Of a stretch of 64,000 nt of DNA, positions 1 through 12,900 are shown piece by piece; positions within the stretch are counted from its first letter, which is position 1, and each line of letters starts with the position of its first letter. Origin of the DNA: Ochotona curzoniae (Eukaryota > Chordata > Mammalia > Lagomorpha > Ochotonidae). The notes under the pieces are model-generated. The model made no database searches, was not told the origin of the DNA, and saw nothing but the letters and a program-made list of their open reading frames with translations. Location of the stretch: contig NW_024466599.1 in assembly GCF_017591425.1 (NCBI RefSeq), positions 25,582,001 to 25,646,000 on the forward strand. Reading direction: 5' to 3'. The translations under genes and the position numbers were made by a program.

Positions 1-3000
1 ATCTGATCTTGCACTTCACTCTGATGACAAGGATGAGAAACTGCGAACTGATTGTCACATGAATCCAAGTGGACACACACTTCAAGCCATCTGTTTCAGT
101 CCAGCCCTGGCCCCCGGAGGAGTGTTAGCAGCCCAAGAGTGTTCTCAGGCTTTCAAGTAGTTTACTACAGGATGGAATGATCTACATCCTGTCACACGTT
201 CATTGGTGATTATACATCTACCAGCTCCAAAAACTAACCTTTCTGAACTGAGGCCAGGATGGTGCGTGTGTCCCCAGCTTTGCCCACTGGAGTGCCTGCT
301 GCGTGGACGTACTGACAATTAGTCGATCACATGTTCCAAAACACTCATTGCTAATGCACTTGTTGTGTTAATGATAATAAAACAGCTCCTCATGTCCAAA
401 CCCAGTCTTCATTTCCAGAGTGATGTTTCCCTTCTTTTTTTACTTTCCCTAACTTGTCCCATGTGCATTTCTCACTTTCATGCCACCTTCTATTCCGGGG
501 CTCCTGCCAGCCACAAAATTATTTGCCAGTTATCACCCCTAGGTCAAAGGAGGGAAGCCAGGGAGCCCTGCCCTCCTGGCCCTTGGCTAGCTTCTGATGC
601 ATGATGCCAGGTTGTTCAGCTGGACAGCATGATTCAGGATGTGTGCCACATCCCAGTCTCAGCCTTTTCAGCTGTTTCTATGGCTCTGGTGCCCTGCTGC
701 CAGCACCGAAACCCTCCGGAAGCCCCAACCCCTGCCCTAGCCCTCTTGTCTGGCCTCTCACATGGAGGCGATGATTTGCAAGAAATGCCATCACTCTCTC
801 CATGCTTATCACTGTGTGTCAATTCTATGAACGATTCTGTATTTTTTGTTACTACTATGTGAACTTGTGGTGCTGCTTTTACCTCCAGTGTATACCACTT
901 CTTTTTTTTTTTTTTTCCTCCACTTGGTTCCTTAAGATAAGCTTCCCCAGCACATCCAGTCTTACAGAGTGAGGTAATCATTGGTCCCTTGAGAAGCAAG
1001 CCGAGCAATGCTGTAGTGATTGCTTTATCGCAGGCTGCCAGTGGACATTATTAGTATTACAAATATTGGGAAACACAAAGGAATATTTTTTACCTGATTC
1101 CCCCACCTCAATTTATACTTCCTCTGCATGGAAGCATTACCTTCAGTTCCTCACCCTAGAAAAAGCATACAGCAAAAGAGCAGCAGCAACCACAATAAAA
1201 AGCAATCGAATAATTGCACTTTGGAGAGAAGGGGATGTAGACTGTGTAGACAGCAGCCCGTTGTCCACAGGGGAGGGATGGATGCTGGGGAGACTCATGG
1301 GATTCTCGGAGCTGGGCTGCATTTGTTACAGCTACAGCACAGGTTTGGAGCTGTGGTAGGGGGAAGGCAGTACCCAGAAATGAGCTAAAGGAGGAGAAAG
1401 GGCGATGGGGATTGGAGAGACAGATGGTGACACATGATTAAAATTGGTGAGTCTATGGACGTCCCATGGAGAGAAGCTCTGTTTCCAGTTTACATATTTG
1501 GACTTTTGGGTGGGAAACCTATTTCTTCTTGAATATTTTATTTGCAGTCTTTAAAAAAAAATTCTGGAAAAATATGGTATCAGTATAAAGATAGCTCATT
1601 GGGTTTAATTAGAATTGAAGCTACTTTTTCTAGAGATGGTGTTTTATGCGTCATAATTCCCAATCCTGACAAGCTGATTCATTAATACACCATGTAGAAT
1701 CACAGTAGAGCTTTGGCCTTTTAGTTCTCGATTGATCGTATTTCCTGACTGCAGGAAGACCTCCCTCCAGCCTGTGAATGGTGAGTTTTGATTTGCCACC
1801 AGTTGGTATCTCCCCTTTGGAAGGGCGCAAGGCGTCCATGCAGAGGTGGACGCAGCCCAGTGTAGGAAGTGCTTTCCAGGGGCTGCTGTAACATGTTTTC
1901 CCTCTGGGAAATTTGTGTGCTTGTGGAAGATGAGGAGTCTGATCTGCTGGCTTGCTACTCTCCATTATTCCTTCCTGAAAAAGGCTGCTCTGGAAGGATG
2001 TCAGAGGAGCCTCTGCCCTAAGCTCTGCTTTGCACCCACCCCCGGGCATTATTCCACAGTGTTGCTGTTCTTTGTGGCAAGGGCTTTTAGGACAGCAAAC
2101 AGAAGTCCCATCCCCAAGGTCTCCACAGGCAACCCTCTTCTCACAGGTTATCCTTGAAAATTTCTCTAGCCTTTTGGGTAAAACGATCGATTCTTCAGCT
2201 AAGGTATGAAGGATCACAGACATACAGAGACACCACCATCTGGCTTGGTGGCTCTTCTGCATGGCATAGTGTCTTTTTTTCGTATGAAAGAATAAGCTAT
2301 AAATCTGTAATTATTATATTCCAGAAAGAAAAACAACATACCCCCAAGAAAGCTTTCAGGAAAAGACCCCTGTTGGACTGGGTCCAAAGGTTGAGGTGCT
2401 TGGACAAGAGGAAGAGGGGGTTTAGGGTGCAGGGTGAGTGGTGTGCCCCAGGGACATGGATGTACATGGGCAAGAAGAAGATGATGAGCTGTAACGAGAA
2501 TTTGATGGTACAGTGGTGGGAATGGCAACAGTAGAATCATGGAATTTTTTTTTAAGCCAAAAAGGTTTTGTTGTGGTTCACCAGTCTCACTTCATGCATG
2601 AAAAGCTTCTGGAAAGTAAAAATTAAACATTAGGAACCCAGGTCCTAGACATAGGAAGTTCTGAAAGTGGGTCCCAGTTTGCCTTTGGTGGATTCTCCTG
2701 CAGAGTTTATTATGCAATTTGACTGTTACAGTCCCTCCTAAGCTTGCAGAAAAACATTCCATAACATGTACCTAGATTCTGCATTTTCAGGTAATTCTAG
2801 TCTTTCTTTCCACATATTCATATTAAAAAACACTGGACCTGTGAGCTCTGTGTGTCAAACTTATTAACCTCTGACTTATTAATTGTGAGGAAAAATGTTT
2901 ATTCCAGACTTTTTTTCTATTGTGTTTATTCTTTATTTCCCTCTTTGGAACACAGATAGCATGCCCCTGCTGTAGAGAGATTTATGAGAGAAGCAGAATG

Positions 3001-6000
3001 ATTTTGGTTTATTATGAGCATGTATATTTCAAGAAATCAGTCCCTTGTTTACTGTTGTACATTGAGAAGAAGAAAAATTAATCCTGGTTTTTGTTTTTGT
3101 TTGTTTTTGCCAGAGAAGGCCTTGGAAGATGGATAGCTTAAGGACTGTGGGAAATTTTCCAGGGGCAAAGGAGAAGCAGGAATTCAAATCTGCGTGGTGG
3201 GCACAGGAGTGATAAAAGATCAGAATAGGGAATTCAGCAAATGGCAGCCTGCCACTATTGCTAACCCACATGCTGTAGAACATGGAAGGTAAGAGGCAGG
3301 GAGAGGCCGGGTTTATGAGCACTTGGTAAGCTTTGCGCAGGAGCTAGGACTTTGGCCTCCTGGTCCAACTGGGACTGTCTGTGTAGTCCAGGAAGCAAGG
3401 AACATGAAGGGAGAGTCAGGCTGCATTCCTGCCCTTCAGCCAACAGAACCAGCCGGCCTGAGCTCCCAAGAAGTGAGTGCCCTCTAGGGGTTTAGAAGAT
3501 TTCTGAGAGCTGTTCAGCCTGGCACTCAGGCACTCAGATGCCCACGAAGCCAAACCCACTACCTTCTTGACGGAAAAAATAATAATAAAAACCTTAACCA
3601 AGTCCCACCTGGCTGCAGCTGTGATTACATTATGCAAAAATTTATTAATGGGGTGCTTTGATTGATCATTATCTTAATACTGAGGATAACATGAGAGGCT
3701 TGAATTTTTCTGGCAAATTGCAAATACAGGTTGCTTCTTGTTTAAAGTTAAAAAGCCTTTGGCTTACATACTGTAGGATCCCATTTATAGGAATTATCCA
3801 GAATAGACAAGTCCATAGAGACAGAGCTAAATTAATGGTTGCCAGGAAGTAGGGAGAAGAGGTTACAGGATTTCATTTTGAGATGATGAACATGTTCTGA
3901 AATTAGGTACCAGCAATTGTTGCACAACCCTGTTTAAAAAAAAAAAACAGTTGTGCAGTTTAACAGGGTTTAAGTTTGGGTACGTGGCTTATTTCTCAAT
4001 AAAACTTATTATTTTTTAAAGCTCTTAACACTTCTGCCTTTTGGTTTCATTTATATCAGCCTGGCACTGTGCTCACCACCTTCTTCTGTACCTTTTCTCT
4101 TATTTTTTTGCCCTCCACTTCATCTCCAGCTTCTGTTCCATCTAAGAAATCATCATACAATGATGGCAGGTGCACAAAGAGCTACGCGTGATTACTGAGC
4201 AGAGTTAGAGGAGACAGGAAATCCTAGTGCTCAGGGGCTCCGAGGAAGAGGTGCTACATGGGTGGTGGTGATCTGGGGAGATAGCGCCCTGAGGGCTGGG
4301 TAGGAGGTATGTGGGGGCCAGTAGGGCGAGCAGTGCGAACGCAGTGGAGTGAAGACTGGCCAGGAGAAAGGAGTGTGGCTGTGGGATCAAAGCAGGAAGG
4401 GGGAACCCTTGAAGAGAAAACTGAGGAAAGTGTGTTGACTTCAGGGTGTTGAATGTCAGGCCGAGATAGTGAGGCTTGCGTCACTGAAGAGCCTTATGGC
4501 ATCGGGAGGGTGCGTAGAGTCCAGATGAGAGCTGGAGCCTGGGGAGGAGGGCTCAGAGGTAAGGGGTAAGTGAGGACAGTGACTTGGCCAGAGCACCTCT
4601 CCTCCTGATCATGTCTTTGCTCCTAATCCACATTGTCTCCTTGCCCTTGCTCCTCCTCTGGGGGTTGGGGAGAGGCTGGCATAGAATTGCAGAGGAGGGC
4701 GATGATTAGGACAAGGTACAGTTGACATGCTTCAGTTGCCCTGTAATGCAGCATTTCCTCTTCATGACTCAGTAGAAGAGAATCTAATCTCTCCTGGTAC
4801 AAAACAAAGCAAACAGGAAGCTCCATTTAATTTCAGGTCGGCTGATGAATCTGTGTACCTTACCACTGCCACTTGTAAAAGGGGAAAAATCCAGAGCCTC
4901 TAGAACAATCTTCTGGCAGAATTTTGTCAGAAGTACATTAGACCCCACTTAGTTTATAGAGTCTCCTGTTGTTACCTGGCAGAATGAAGGTAGTCATGGC
5001 TGTCAAAAGATAACTCAGGTGAGCTGTAATAAGTTGAACTGCATGGAATTGCTCTGTCTATTTCTGACCTGTAAAAATGGCAGTTTCAAAAAGCTTCAAC
5101 CTGAAAGAGAGCTTCCTGACAGATACCTACCTGAACCCCGGTTTCCACATTTGGGGGGTCCATCAGTTCTTTTTCTGAAGGGTGCTCATTTTTCAGCTTC
5201 ATAGGAAGCTTTGAGAAAATGGTGATCAGCACAGAGCGCCTTTGAGATAAGGGGACAGAGAGAAGAGGGTGCGAATCAACAAGATTCAGGGTACACAAAA
5301 ATTCTGCATGCAGGGTTTTCCCTTCCTGACCACACTGTGCAGTTTTAGACCTGTAGAGTGCTAGACACAATCTATATGGATCTCTAAGAAAATGGTAGCT
5401 GGATATAAACCTTGGGAAATAGATCAGACCTAAGAGAGGGAAAGGAAGATGACACGTGCACACTTAGTTAGGGGCTTCAGTTTGGTGTGATTTCCAACAG
5501 CTGGACAGAAAGCCAAGCAGCCACACGTTCAAGGACAGTATGTGAAGAGATTCTCTTTCGCTTGACTGTGTGCTCTTTGGTGTTCAAATCAGAATACCTC
5601 CCTGAGATGTGTCACATGACCGGAATGCGAATCCTAGAAGATGTATACAAGAAGTCAACTCATTTATTGTTTTGGAGTGATGTCATTGTGATCACACCCA
5701 GAGACTTGGACCAGCATGTGGCCCTTTCATACTTTACCCTTACCCATATTCTCTTAACAGTTCAGAGTTTGTATAGGACTTCAAGTGCAATAAATGTCAA
5801 CAACAAGATGTTATTGCAATATCACAGCGATATGATTGCCTGCGTCAGAGCGCAGTGGCTACAGGTGCATCCATGAAAGGGGTAACCTTACCAGGCACTG
5901 AAAGCCCAGCTCACCTTACTCAGCCCTTGCAGGAGTATGGAACATGAATTGAGAGCTTCCAGCTCGACTTGCAACATTTATTTGAAGCCATAGACAGAAA

Positions 6001-7453
6001 TATTTTTGCAGCGAAACCTTAGTCATCTGGCAACCCACCTCCCACTGCCTTTTCTTCCCCAGGAATCCAATAAAATTAACCCCTTCTCCCCAAACACACA
6101 GTTACCCACACCAAAAAACCCTTTAAAAGGCCAATAGGGCTAGGAAATAATTCACACTGCTCCGGCAGCTTTCATGATCTTTCATCCAAATTTTTACTTA
6201 ATTTTGTTTCCTTTCTGCTACCACAGTTAACTATAAATATAACTACATCTCTGGGTCTGATTACCTAGGTATTGGGGACTACAAGCATAGTTTATTAATG
6301 ATCCAGAGAAACAGTAGGAGAACAAGCCAAACACTGAAGAAACAAAAAGCACAAAACCAGAATTAATGGTTTTGTTAATAGTGCTTCTCTGCTGGGAATT
6401 TTACCTCCCCTGACCTTGACCACTGATTGTACATAAATACCTGCACACTTCCTGCCAGGATGTCTCTTTTTAGGATACCTTCCTTTTATTCCTGTCAGCC
6501 TGGGAATTCTTCATCACCCTCTGCACTCCCTGACCCAGGCTTCTGTCCCCAGAGGTGCCAGAGGACAGATGTCTGGCTGCTGCTTCTGTTATTGCGTTTG
6601 TATACCGACACATCACTGCCCTGAACTTCCTGCCCATTTCGTTTTAGTGGAAACAACATTTGACATTCAGTCTCCTCTTTCTTACTTTACTTTCCTGTGT
6701 TCATCAGATTTCTGTGTTTAGGCAAATTCCAAACAGAGTAGCACAGGGCAAGAGCCAGCACAGCCAGCTGAAAGGTTGTTGGTCATCTCAACAGTAGATG
6801 AGAAGAGATGAGTGCCTGTGTTACAGCTTAACAGGTCTTTAAAAGAGAAGACTTTCAGCTTCCAGCGTAGCCATCAGGAGTTCCATTTACCAAATCCATC
6901 CCCTGAATAACAGAATGTCTCAGAATTCTCTTTACTATGGAGCACAATTACAAATTAATTGTTGCCTAAGATGAGGATCTTTTAAGAGAATAGTCCACTG
7001 TTATTAATTTGGAAAAGCTATTAATGTAAAAGAATCAGAACACCTCTGGGAGTCACCACACATCAAAATTCACAAACCCAGGAACACAGGGCTGCTTAGC
7101 ACAACAGCATGCACCGTGTTAGCCACACCGAGTCTCCTGCCTTCCACGCATTCACAATCATGCAAGTAAAGCTGACCATGCATGTTCTAGTTAGCAGGTA
7201 ATGCATTTGAGAAATATTTCTGTTAATGGTTCACATTAAAAGTTGGGGATATCTACATTTGAAAAAAGCAAGTTACATCAGGAACCTGTTGTGCTCCCGT
7301 CCAGCACCACTCCCATAATTTCCCAGTGATGCACGAGGCAGGGGCCTGTAGACCATGTATCTTGCCACTGCCACTGCCGCTTTGTTTGTGGTCTCCCAAC
7401 TTCTGTGTTGTTGTTTATTCATGGGGTTTTCCTTCCCTTTTCTTTGGTTTCAG
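1..7453 (+). other. CRIM1 intron (5' part cut by window edge)
   Basis: No CRIM1 exon could be found upstream of the RGD exon, so this is the downstream part of an intron. It contains a plus-strand L1 3' end (about 3750-4015), a T-run at 901-916 and otherwise sequence I do not recognise. The stretch 6925-7030 is A+T-rich with several TAAT cores. The longest apparent reading frames here (minus strand 1651-2262, plus strand 5487-5876) show no recognisable domain. Confidence 0.85.
3750..4015 (+). repeat. Old L1 3' end (L1M-type)
   Basis: The order of pieces matches the 3' UTR end of old mammalian L1s: a 'ccatttataggaatt' start, a 'taatggttgccaggaagtaggg' block, 'gatgatgaacatgttctgaaatt' and a terminal 'ctcaataaaactta' before an A/T-rich tail. 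Divergence from the consensus I recall is high. An internal A run at 3936-3947 may be secondary. Confidence 0.6.
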
Positions 7454-7575
7454 ATGCGAGTGTCTCTCTGGCTTATGTGGTTTCCCCGTGTGTGAGGTGG
7501 GATCCACTCCCCGCATAGTCTCTCGTGGAGATGGGACACCTGGAAAGTGCTGTGATGTCTTTGAATGTGTTAATG
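7454..7575 (+). CDS. CRIM1: CRIM1 exon with RGD motif (between IGFBP-like region and VWC1)
   Basis: This 122-bp exon encodes 40 full codons plus split codons at both ends. It contains CECLSGLCGFPVCEVG, then SRGDGTPGKCC, then CDVFECVN. The RGD tripeptide is the one known near residue 314 of human CRIM1, a potential integrin-binding site. The CC-x3-C ending resembles the second half of a VWC module. The acceptor is ttggtttcag at 7453 and the donor is gtacgt at 7576. Translation begins with the last base of a split codon, expected to be Arg, and ends with the first base of the next codon, so the 5' intron is phase 2 and the 3' intron phase 1. The exon is therefore asymmetric and skipping it would shift the frame. 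A GGA-triplet run starts 44 bases past the donor. Confidence 0.95.
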
Positions 7576-7619
7576 GTACGTGGGGTTTCTCTTGTTCTTA
7601 GAGAGCGTATGATGGTGTA

Positions 7620-7647
7620 GGAGGAGGAGGAGGAGGAGGAGGGAGGG
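7620..7647 (+). repeat. GGA triplet repeat near a splice donor
   Basis: About nine GGA-like units lie 44 bases after the RGD exon donor. Purine-only G-rich tracts close to a donor can act as intronic splicing enhancers or fold into G-quadruplex-like structures; that is inference here. Confidence 0.9.
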
Positions 7648-9739
7648 TTCAACATAGCCGCCCCTGTATTTTACAAAGCAGCAAAGAAACTCTGAGACTT
7701 GCTTAAAAGTAACTAAAAAGTTCCTTTAAGGTCCCACTACCTAGGAAAGAAATTGGCATGGGAGCTACTGCTCCATCTATCAGAAAGAGAATTTTGCAAA
7801 TTTAATAGCAGATTGCACATAGCAGTCATACTTTGCTGAGTTTGAGAATCTCAAAAGCTTGGAGCTCTCAAGAAAAGGGTCATGGAACTAACAGAATCCT
7901 CCTGGGTCACTCAGTGACCCAACCCACTGCTGTCAGGAGGTAATCCAACTAAAACCACGTGGGAGCTATAGCCATTTAAAACAGAAAAGACCTTGTTCAT
8001 CTCGTTTAGAGTTTTCCTGCTTAGAATGTCTGTGACCAACAGTCGGTGATTATTGTCAGCCTACATTAGACTTGACCCTTGTGGCACAGAAAAAAAGTGT
8101 GTTTTTTGGTCTCAGGATCCCCCTCAAAGAGGATCTGCCTCTTCTGTTCCTAAGAGTTACGTGGTTGGTGACATGGTGTTCATTGAGATGCTAGGAAAGA
8201 CTATAACCCAAATCATTCATCACCAGAATTTTCAGGATGTAAATGACAACAACAAAGAATAAAACTCAAGTTCTGTGTCACTAGTTGCACAGAGTGTATT
8301 ACCTGCGTACTCGGGAAGGTGGATTTGGACAAATAAAACCAAAATATGTATATTAGGAACAGCCATATTAACTGTAGGCTGTATTAATTTGGACATCATA
8401 AACCTTCACCCCAGATCCTCGTCCAGCATAAAAGATTGTTAAAGTCAGATCCTGTTTTCAGAGTCCTGTTATTGGGGTCCAGGGGCCATACGTTGTGTTA
8501 CATGATTTTGTTTTTGAAATAACAGTTGCAGTATGACTTTCTGATTAAGAGTAAACATAAGCACAGGTTAGAATTAAAGAGGAACTTTCCTTGGGCCTCT
8601 GTAAAATTGAGTGTGAATAATCATAAATTAAATGAAATATTTTATGCAAAGCACTTGTAGTTGTGCCTCAGGTGTAGTTAGGTTTTTCTTACTCTGTGTC
8701 CCCACTTTGTGTTCGTCTCCCGAGGCACTGCCCTGGACGTTGGAGGTGGAGGCTGGAGGTGGCAAGGCTGGCCTTGTTAGTTTACAGACCGTACAAATGC
8801 AGGATATGGGGAGGGTACAGATCTCTTCTCAGGAGTTGCCCGCCACCCCTGCTACCATCTAGCCAGTAGTAAAGCTTCTTAAACACCAGCAAATGGCCAG
8901 CCAGACTTTTCTCTGATACTGCTACTAATTAATTTATTTTAGTTGGTATTCTCTGGAGACTTGGAGTCCTTTACACACTCAAGTCACTTCTTAGGGGCTC
9001 TGGGCATCTCAGGTGTGTGTCCTTTCAGTACTCATCACTGAAAATAGTGATGTCTGTCATGGTAGCAAGTGAACAGGAGAGGAGTCTCATCACACGTTTG
9101 TTGTGTTTGTGAGTATGGACAGGTTACATGCCTTACCAACGACTCCCAGGTGATCTGGAGTCACCAGTCTGATTCATCTCAACCTAATTCCCTGTGTAGG
9201 TAACTGCTAAATACCAGCCCAGAGAAGGGTTGCTTAGTCGGAATTCTCCATCTTTTAATTGTCCCTCTTACATTTCAGTCTGAAGTCACTTGTCCCTTGG
9301 ATGTAGCTCCACTAGTAAGAAAATTTGCTATGGTTTCCTTTGGATGAGTAAGAAAGATGCCTTTCTTTTCTCTTTGATTCTAGAACTCTGTCTACTTTTT
9401 TTTTAATAAGGACAATATATATTTCTCAAGTTTGATGTGTCTAGCAGAGCTAATAGCTATATCCCGACCTCAGCCAACCTGGAATTGATCTTTATGACAA
9501 GCTTTCTTTATAGTCATTTCTGAAAGTATTGTCATAGGACTGTGGGATTAGGGTTTGCCATCTGCCATGACTGGATGCTGAGATAAAATAGTCACAGTAT
9601 TTCTGATGGTTGTTTCTTTCATGCACCATAGACTGGTTGGGTCATTTTGCTTTTATTTCTTGTCCTATTACAGTATTAGTATTTCTTACTACCCTAACCA
9701 ATACATTATAGAAGAGACTGGAAACTATAATATTATGAA

Positions 9740-9965
9740 AATTCATAATTCGGTGGAATAGGAGGGCCCATTAAAAAACTGCATAGAAAATAGAATTAAA
9801 TTTTGTTGCCAAAACTTTTGGAAAGCTATGCCTAGGTTTTTCATAGAACACATTTGTCATGAGCTTTTTGAAACCCCCATGATTGCATAGATTTTGAAAT
9901 CTTTTATACCAAATTAAGCTTGTCTTTTAATTTCATTTTTTGATGGATTCTCTCATTTTTAAGGG
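9740..9965. repeat. A+T-rich interspersed repeat, copy 1
   Basis: The segment 'catagattttgaaatc...tttataccaaattaagcttgtc' aligns well with the copy near 28480-28550 ('catagatttcaaattc...tttacaccaaaataaacttgcc'). The shared order over roughly 70 bases shows a common family. It resembles an A+T-rich repeat common in rabbit DNA, but I cannot name the family. Confidence 0.5.
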
Positions 9966-12900
9966 CATCCTGTCTTGGAACTGTGCATTTTACTTGTTTT
10001 GACATGCAAAGACATGCATTTTACTTGTTGTATTCATGCGTGACTGTGGGTGTTTGTGACGGGAGTTGGAAACAGTGACTGAAATGGAATTAAAAGATTT
10101 GTGCAAAGATATTAGAAATCCATGCATGCGGCTTTTTAGCATAATAGGCATTGACTGCAGTGAGCTTTTTGATAACCATCATGCATGAAAACATAGCTAG
10201 TGACCTGTTCTCTGGCTAGTAATCCTATGGTCACAATCAGAAGATTTTATGTGTAAGAGTCCTTGTAGTCACTTAGAGGAACAGAGGCGTGCATCCACAG
10301 AAACAGGTGCAGCATCCCAACATGGAATTGATGAGAGGCAGCAAGTACAATGGTAATCCTGTAAGATGATTCCGCCCAGTGACGGCAGAGGTGTCCGTGT
10401 GTGAGCACCATCTGTGATGTTGGTCCAGTGACATGACTTACTGATAGATGTCTCAGAACCCTGCCCAGTCTTTAGGCGACATGTGTGACTCTGTGTGTTG
10501 GAGAGGGGGTGAGGGAAACATTCGCAGAATGAACACAGATTCAAAATAACTTGGTGGTGAAATGTTAATTAGAAAAGAAATAGACATGTAACTAAAAATT
10601 AAACAGAAAGCACACACAGACCATAGAGGATTTATGTAGTTGCCAGAGTTAAACATCATATTAAACCTCTAGCTTCCTGGCCGTCTAGTAAGAAAGAAAG
10701 TGAAATCATAGACAATATTTTCAAAGACTAAAGCCTTCAGAACAGAATGATTCCTCACATGGAAATTAAAAACTAGCCCAAGATGGAAATCATATCCCTC
10801 AGTTCCTTTAACACCACAAGTTTTTTTTTTTAATGAGTTTTCTGTGATTTATTTCCAATAAAAATAGCATCAAAATACCAAGATACAACTCAGTGAAAAC
10901 CTGTCCAGGAGTTCAGATTGGACACAGCTGTAGCCCAAGTGCCTAGAACCCCTCAGAGTGATAGAACTGATCCAAAAACTCCAGTTTGGGTGACATAGGC
11001 TGAATTTTTGTGGCACTGACCCCACATGCAGAAATGCAGATTGTACTGACAATGCCCAGGTGCCTGGCTGCTGCTCAGACAACTCATATGCTGGTGTTGT
11101 TTATTTAAAGATAAGCATCAAAATGAGAGCATAAGATTTAAAAATACACAGAATCGGGCAACTGCTGAGTTTTGGCAACACTAAATAGGTGGCAAGAACA
11201 TGCTAAGTACACTTAGTCCACTTTTCGTTGCAGTTTGGTTTGGTTTCGGTGGAGGGAATGAAGGAGTTGCAGTTTCGATCAGGTCAGCTGTATCCTCAGG
11301 GCCCAAAGTAGGATTAGTGAGGTGTTGGTTAAATGAGAATCCTGTTTCTGGAAAGCCAGGAAGCAAAGGCAATAGGTGGTGTGATTGAGTTTTTTACTAC
11401 CTGTAAAGTATTCAGAATCATCCCCTAGACACGTGTGGCCTTTAAAGCAATGCTGAAAATAGTTCAATGCCCTTCTATGACAGGTTTCTGAACCTGCTTT
11501 CACCACCAGACAGAGGCGCCGTCAGCAATCAGCTGCACCTGCCTGCCCTCCTCTACTCAGATGGGCACATGTCCCTTCCCCATTTTGTCATTCCCACTGT
11601 CATCTTATATTCGACCCACCTCTCTTCTTCTTGGAGTCATTCGGATGTGGTCCAGTATTTTCCCACACACATCTAGATCAAATAAAGTGCCAGAGCCAGT
11701 AACTGACTCCTCCAGCAGGACTTATTTGTAACAATTTTCTAGAATGAGTAAATATTGTATTCTACTATTGGATATAAACCAGTTGAAAGTAACCAAAGTA
11801 CGTTTAGCTTTGTAATGTCGAGCATTGAGTCATTTATTGGGAAAGAGGGAACAGGATCCAGTATACACTGAGGCTGATCCACACTCAGCTGTAAGAACAG
11901 TTATCAGAAAAAAAAGGAGAAAACTGTCCTCCTCTTCCCAGAAGAGGTTCCAGAAGCCATGGATGGAAGTGTAGGGACAAAAGAGTCCCTGGTGTGTTGA
12001 GTCTCCTGGGAAGCAGTTTCCGATAGACATGAAGAGGTTCAGGCTGAGTTAAAATGAGTGCAGCCAGCCTGCGTTTTGAGCCTGTTTTTGGTGCCACCTG
12101 AAAATTTTTTCAGAACGCTGCCCCATAACCGTTTTTTTTGGTTGTTGTTGTTTTGTGTTTTTAAGGTCGTGCTTCCCACACAATAATTAGTTTCTGTTTT
12201 GTTTGGATGTATAGAAAAGATCAGTAAAAACTGGGAATGATTTTATGGTGGCCTTGATATTAACCTGTAAGTCACTGACGGGAGAGCTGGATCTGAGGTA
12301 GCTAGACCCAAAGTCGGCTTTTCTTCACACGTAAAATGTTGGCCTATAAAACAGACCTGCCAACTGTTATTTTAAAAAAACTGGTACTAGGAGCATCTAC
12401 CAAGAACCTGCTGTCTGTAGCGCATCGGCGGGACAATCCTAGTGCGATCACGGAGTCTACTGGCGGCGTATTAGGAAGAACCCCAGCCTTCAGGAGAGCT
12501 GCTTTGCTCCGTGGGTGTTGGTTGAGCAACCCTCCTGCTCCTGGGCCTTGGTGACCTCATTGGAAGGGGGATAGGATCTTTTGTAGTCCCTTTTTCAGTC
12601 TTGTCCCTTTGCTGTTATCCTGAATTAGTATCTGTTTGGTTCATCCCGGCACGTACACACGCACCATGTCAGGGTTGTTTCTGCCCTTGAGGTAACTGAA
12701 AGGCCGGGGACCCTGTCTTTGTGATGGTATCAGTGTGGCTGTTGACTTACAGAGCAATGGTCAGGTGATTCCCACCTGTCACGCAACTGTCCTTTTACTT
12801 GCTTGCGCAGTTCACCTCACGACGCAGGAAGACGAGATGTCAGATACTAGCTGTTACCTAGCAGGCAGTCGAAGAGCATAAACAACAAATGCATCTGTTT

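Noticed and set aside
1651..2262. 203-codon open frame on the minus strand, the longest in the window
   Set aside because: No domain, signal peptide or splice-compatible context is visible, and the codon pattern looks random. A frame of this length is not surprising in 64 kb of intron with locally balanced G+C.
7326..7601. Apparent independent small gene around the RGD exon
   Set aside because: The cysteine-rich part is the CRIM1 exon; the flanking codons are intron read on both sides. The same holds for frames at 17588-17827, 18847-19059, 49249-49602, 51833-52300, 55109-55615 and 59826-60257.
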